A stretch of DNA of 53,244 nucleotides, taken from assembly GCA_026390435.1 (NCBI GenBank), contig JAPLFY010000037.1, positions 1 through 53,244 on the forward strand, in the 5' to 3' direction. The position numbers and the translations under genes were made by a program. The stretch comes from Pseudomonadota bacterium (GTDB lineage: Bacteria; Bdellovibrionota_B; Oligoflexia; Oligoflexales; CAIYRB01). The notes below the pieces were generated by a model, which worked only from the letters and a program-made list of their open reading frames with translations, was not told the origin of the DNA and did not search any database. Positions 52,686 to 53,244 of the stretch are shown one piece after another. Position 1 is the first letter of the stretch. Each line of letters begins with the position of its first letter.

Positions 52686-53244
52686 GAAATCTCCTCGAGC
52701 CCGTAGCACCGCGGCAGACTAGGTGCCGTGAGCACTTCTGGCAAGCCCAGGCTGCGGGCTTCCGGGCAGCGGCTGAAATCCAGGCTTACGCAACGGAGCG
52801 CGATGGAATGGATATCATCCTGAATATATGGCAGTTTATCTAGGTGATTCTGGCTGAGTAGAAAGCTGGGACAGGGGCGATCTGAGCCGTAAAGCTGATC
52901 ACCGAGGATCGGAAATTCGTGCCGTGATAGTTCGTAACGCAGCTGATGAGGTCTTCCCGTGTGCGGCTCGAGATGCCACAGAATTGCTGGCCCATCAGAT
53001 AGATTAATGGTCCTTAGGGCGCGCGCCGAGGTTTCCGATGGTTTGCCGTGCGGGCTTTCGTAGGCGCGTTTTTTTCCTCGCAGAAGATTCGAGCGCCAGG
53101 TGAAAGTTTGCTCTGAGGTCTGTGGCGGGTCGCCGCTGCTCATAGCCTCGTAGGTTTTGCCAACTAGGCGATTTTCAAACCAATAGTTAGCGAGGCGATG
53201 TGCCTCGGCATCTTTGGCAAAGAGTAGGATTCCGGTGACCTCAA
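52682..53244 (-). CDS. RluA-family pseudouridine synthase (partial, 5' end beyond the window)
   Basis: The open frame runs on to the window edge; the Met at 53143 is internal. The visible part begins EVTGILLFAKDAEAHRLANYWFENRLVGKTYEAM, the stretch that directly follows the catalytic RLDxxTSG of RluA-type enzymes; the Asp itself falls about two codons outside. The second family motif is LEPHTGRPHQLRYELSRHEFPILGDQLYGS. Such enzymes convert specific uridines in rRNA or tRNA to pseudouridine. About 187 residues are visible. It is coupled to the downstream methyltransferase gene by an ATGA overlap. Which member (RluA, RluC, RluD or TruC type) cannot be told. Confidence 0.88.
   Translation of the reverse strand, partial: EVTGILLFAKDAEAHRLANYWFENRLVGKTYEAMSSGDPPQTSEQTFTWRSNLLRGKKRAYESPHGKPSETSARALRTINLSDGPAILWHLEPHTGRPHQLRYELSRHEFPILGDQLYGSDRPCPSFLLSQNHLDKLPYIQDDIHSIALRCVSLDFSRCPEARSLGLPEVLTAPSLPRCYGLEEIS

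Noticed and set aside
53143-53143. Start of the pseudouridine synthase at the Met at 53143
   Set aside because: The frame stays open to the window edge and encodes the conserved TGILLFAKDAEAHRL segment upstream of this Met, so it is internal.

Overview
The window reads as a chromosomal segment of a motile, Gram-negative (diderm) bacterium of moderate GC content. The evidence is LPS-core genes (gmhA, a heptosyltransferase-like GT9), an O-antigen-ligase-like protein, an RND efflux pump with TolC, several lipoproteins with clear lipoboxes, a TonB protein, flagellin and FliG. The gene mix would fit a deltaproteobacterial or Bdellovibrionota/Oligoflexia-type genome, but the placement is an inference and weak. 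No insertion sequence, phage gene or CRISPR array was seen. The region looks like ordinary core chromosome with some lineage-specific genes.

Layout. 1-694: 3' end of an rRNA operon (23S end, 5S, terminator). 712-3992: a lipoprotein behind a sigma28-like promoter, a lytic transglycosylase and an O-antigen-ligase-like protein. 3958-11329 (minus): a long co-directional run of lspA, class III aminotransferase, tocopherol-cyclase-like lipoprotein, APC permease and a three-gene ABC importer. 11578-12190: tRNA-Val(CAC) followed by about 700 bases without a convincing gene but rich in stem-loops. 12197-18537: small membrane protein, a FimV-like-topology protein, an MltD-type transglycosylase, fliG, tgt and arginase. 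18658-26148: TetR-TolC-adaptor-RND efflux operon, facing flagellin across a perfect 13-bp bidirectional terminator. 26256-34474: amidotransferase, MsrA, GmhA, ManA, RF3, HU, RimI-like and GT9 genes.

34490-40004 is a sulfur-amino-acid block: cysE, cysK, a SAM-I-class riboswitch, metX, metB and hom. Serine goes to O-acetylserine and cysteine (CysE, CysK). Homoserine (Hom) is acetylated (MetX) and joined with cysteine (MetB) towards methionine. Only the methionine half lies behind the riboswitch, whose alternative pairings (P1, anti-Shine-Dalgarno and two competing helices) can be traced base by base.

40206-43544: a secreted GH5-like lipoprotein with a Cys-paired repeat tail, and a photolyase-like protein that lacks the usual Fe-S cysteines. 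43618-47352: TerC, a TonB with the S-x3-H transmembrane signature, a small outer-membrane protein with a TonB-box-like segment, Bfd under a Fur box, and bacterioferritin. This looks like a compact iron module. 47440-53244: orphan ABC ATPase, an unusual pyruvate-kinase-like protein, tRNA 2-selenouridine synthase, an RlmI-like methyltransferase and the C-terminal part of an RluA-like pseudouridine synthase that runs off the window end.

The items most worth a second look are the SAM riboswitch switching model, an A-to-C change in the 23S sarcin-ricin loop, the TonB/small-OMP/Bfd/Bfr module, the stem-loop array behind tRNA-Val, the divergent pyruvate-kinase-like protein and the sigma28-like promoter in front of an unknown lipoprotein.
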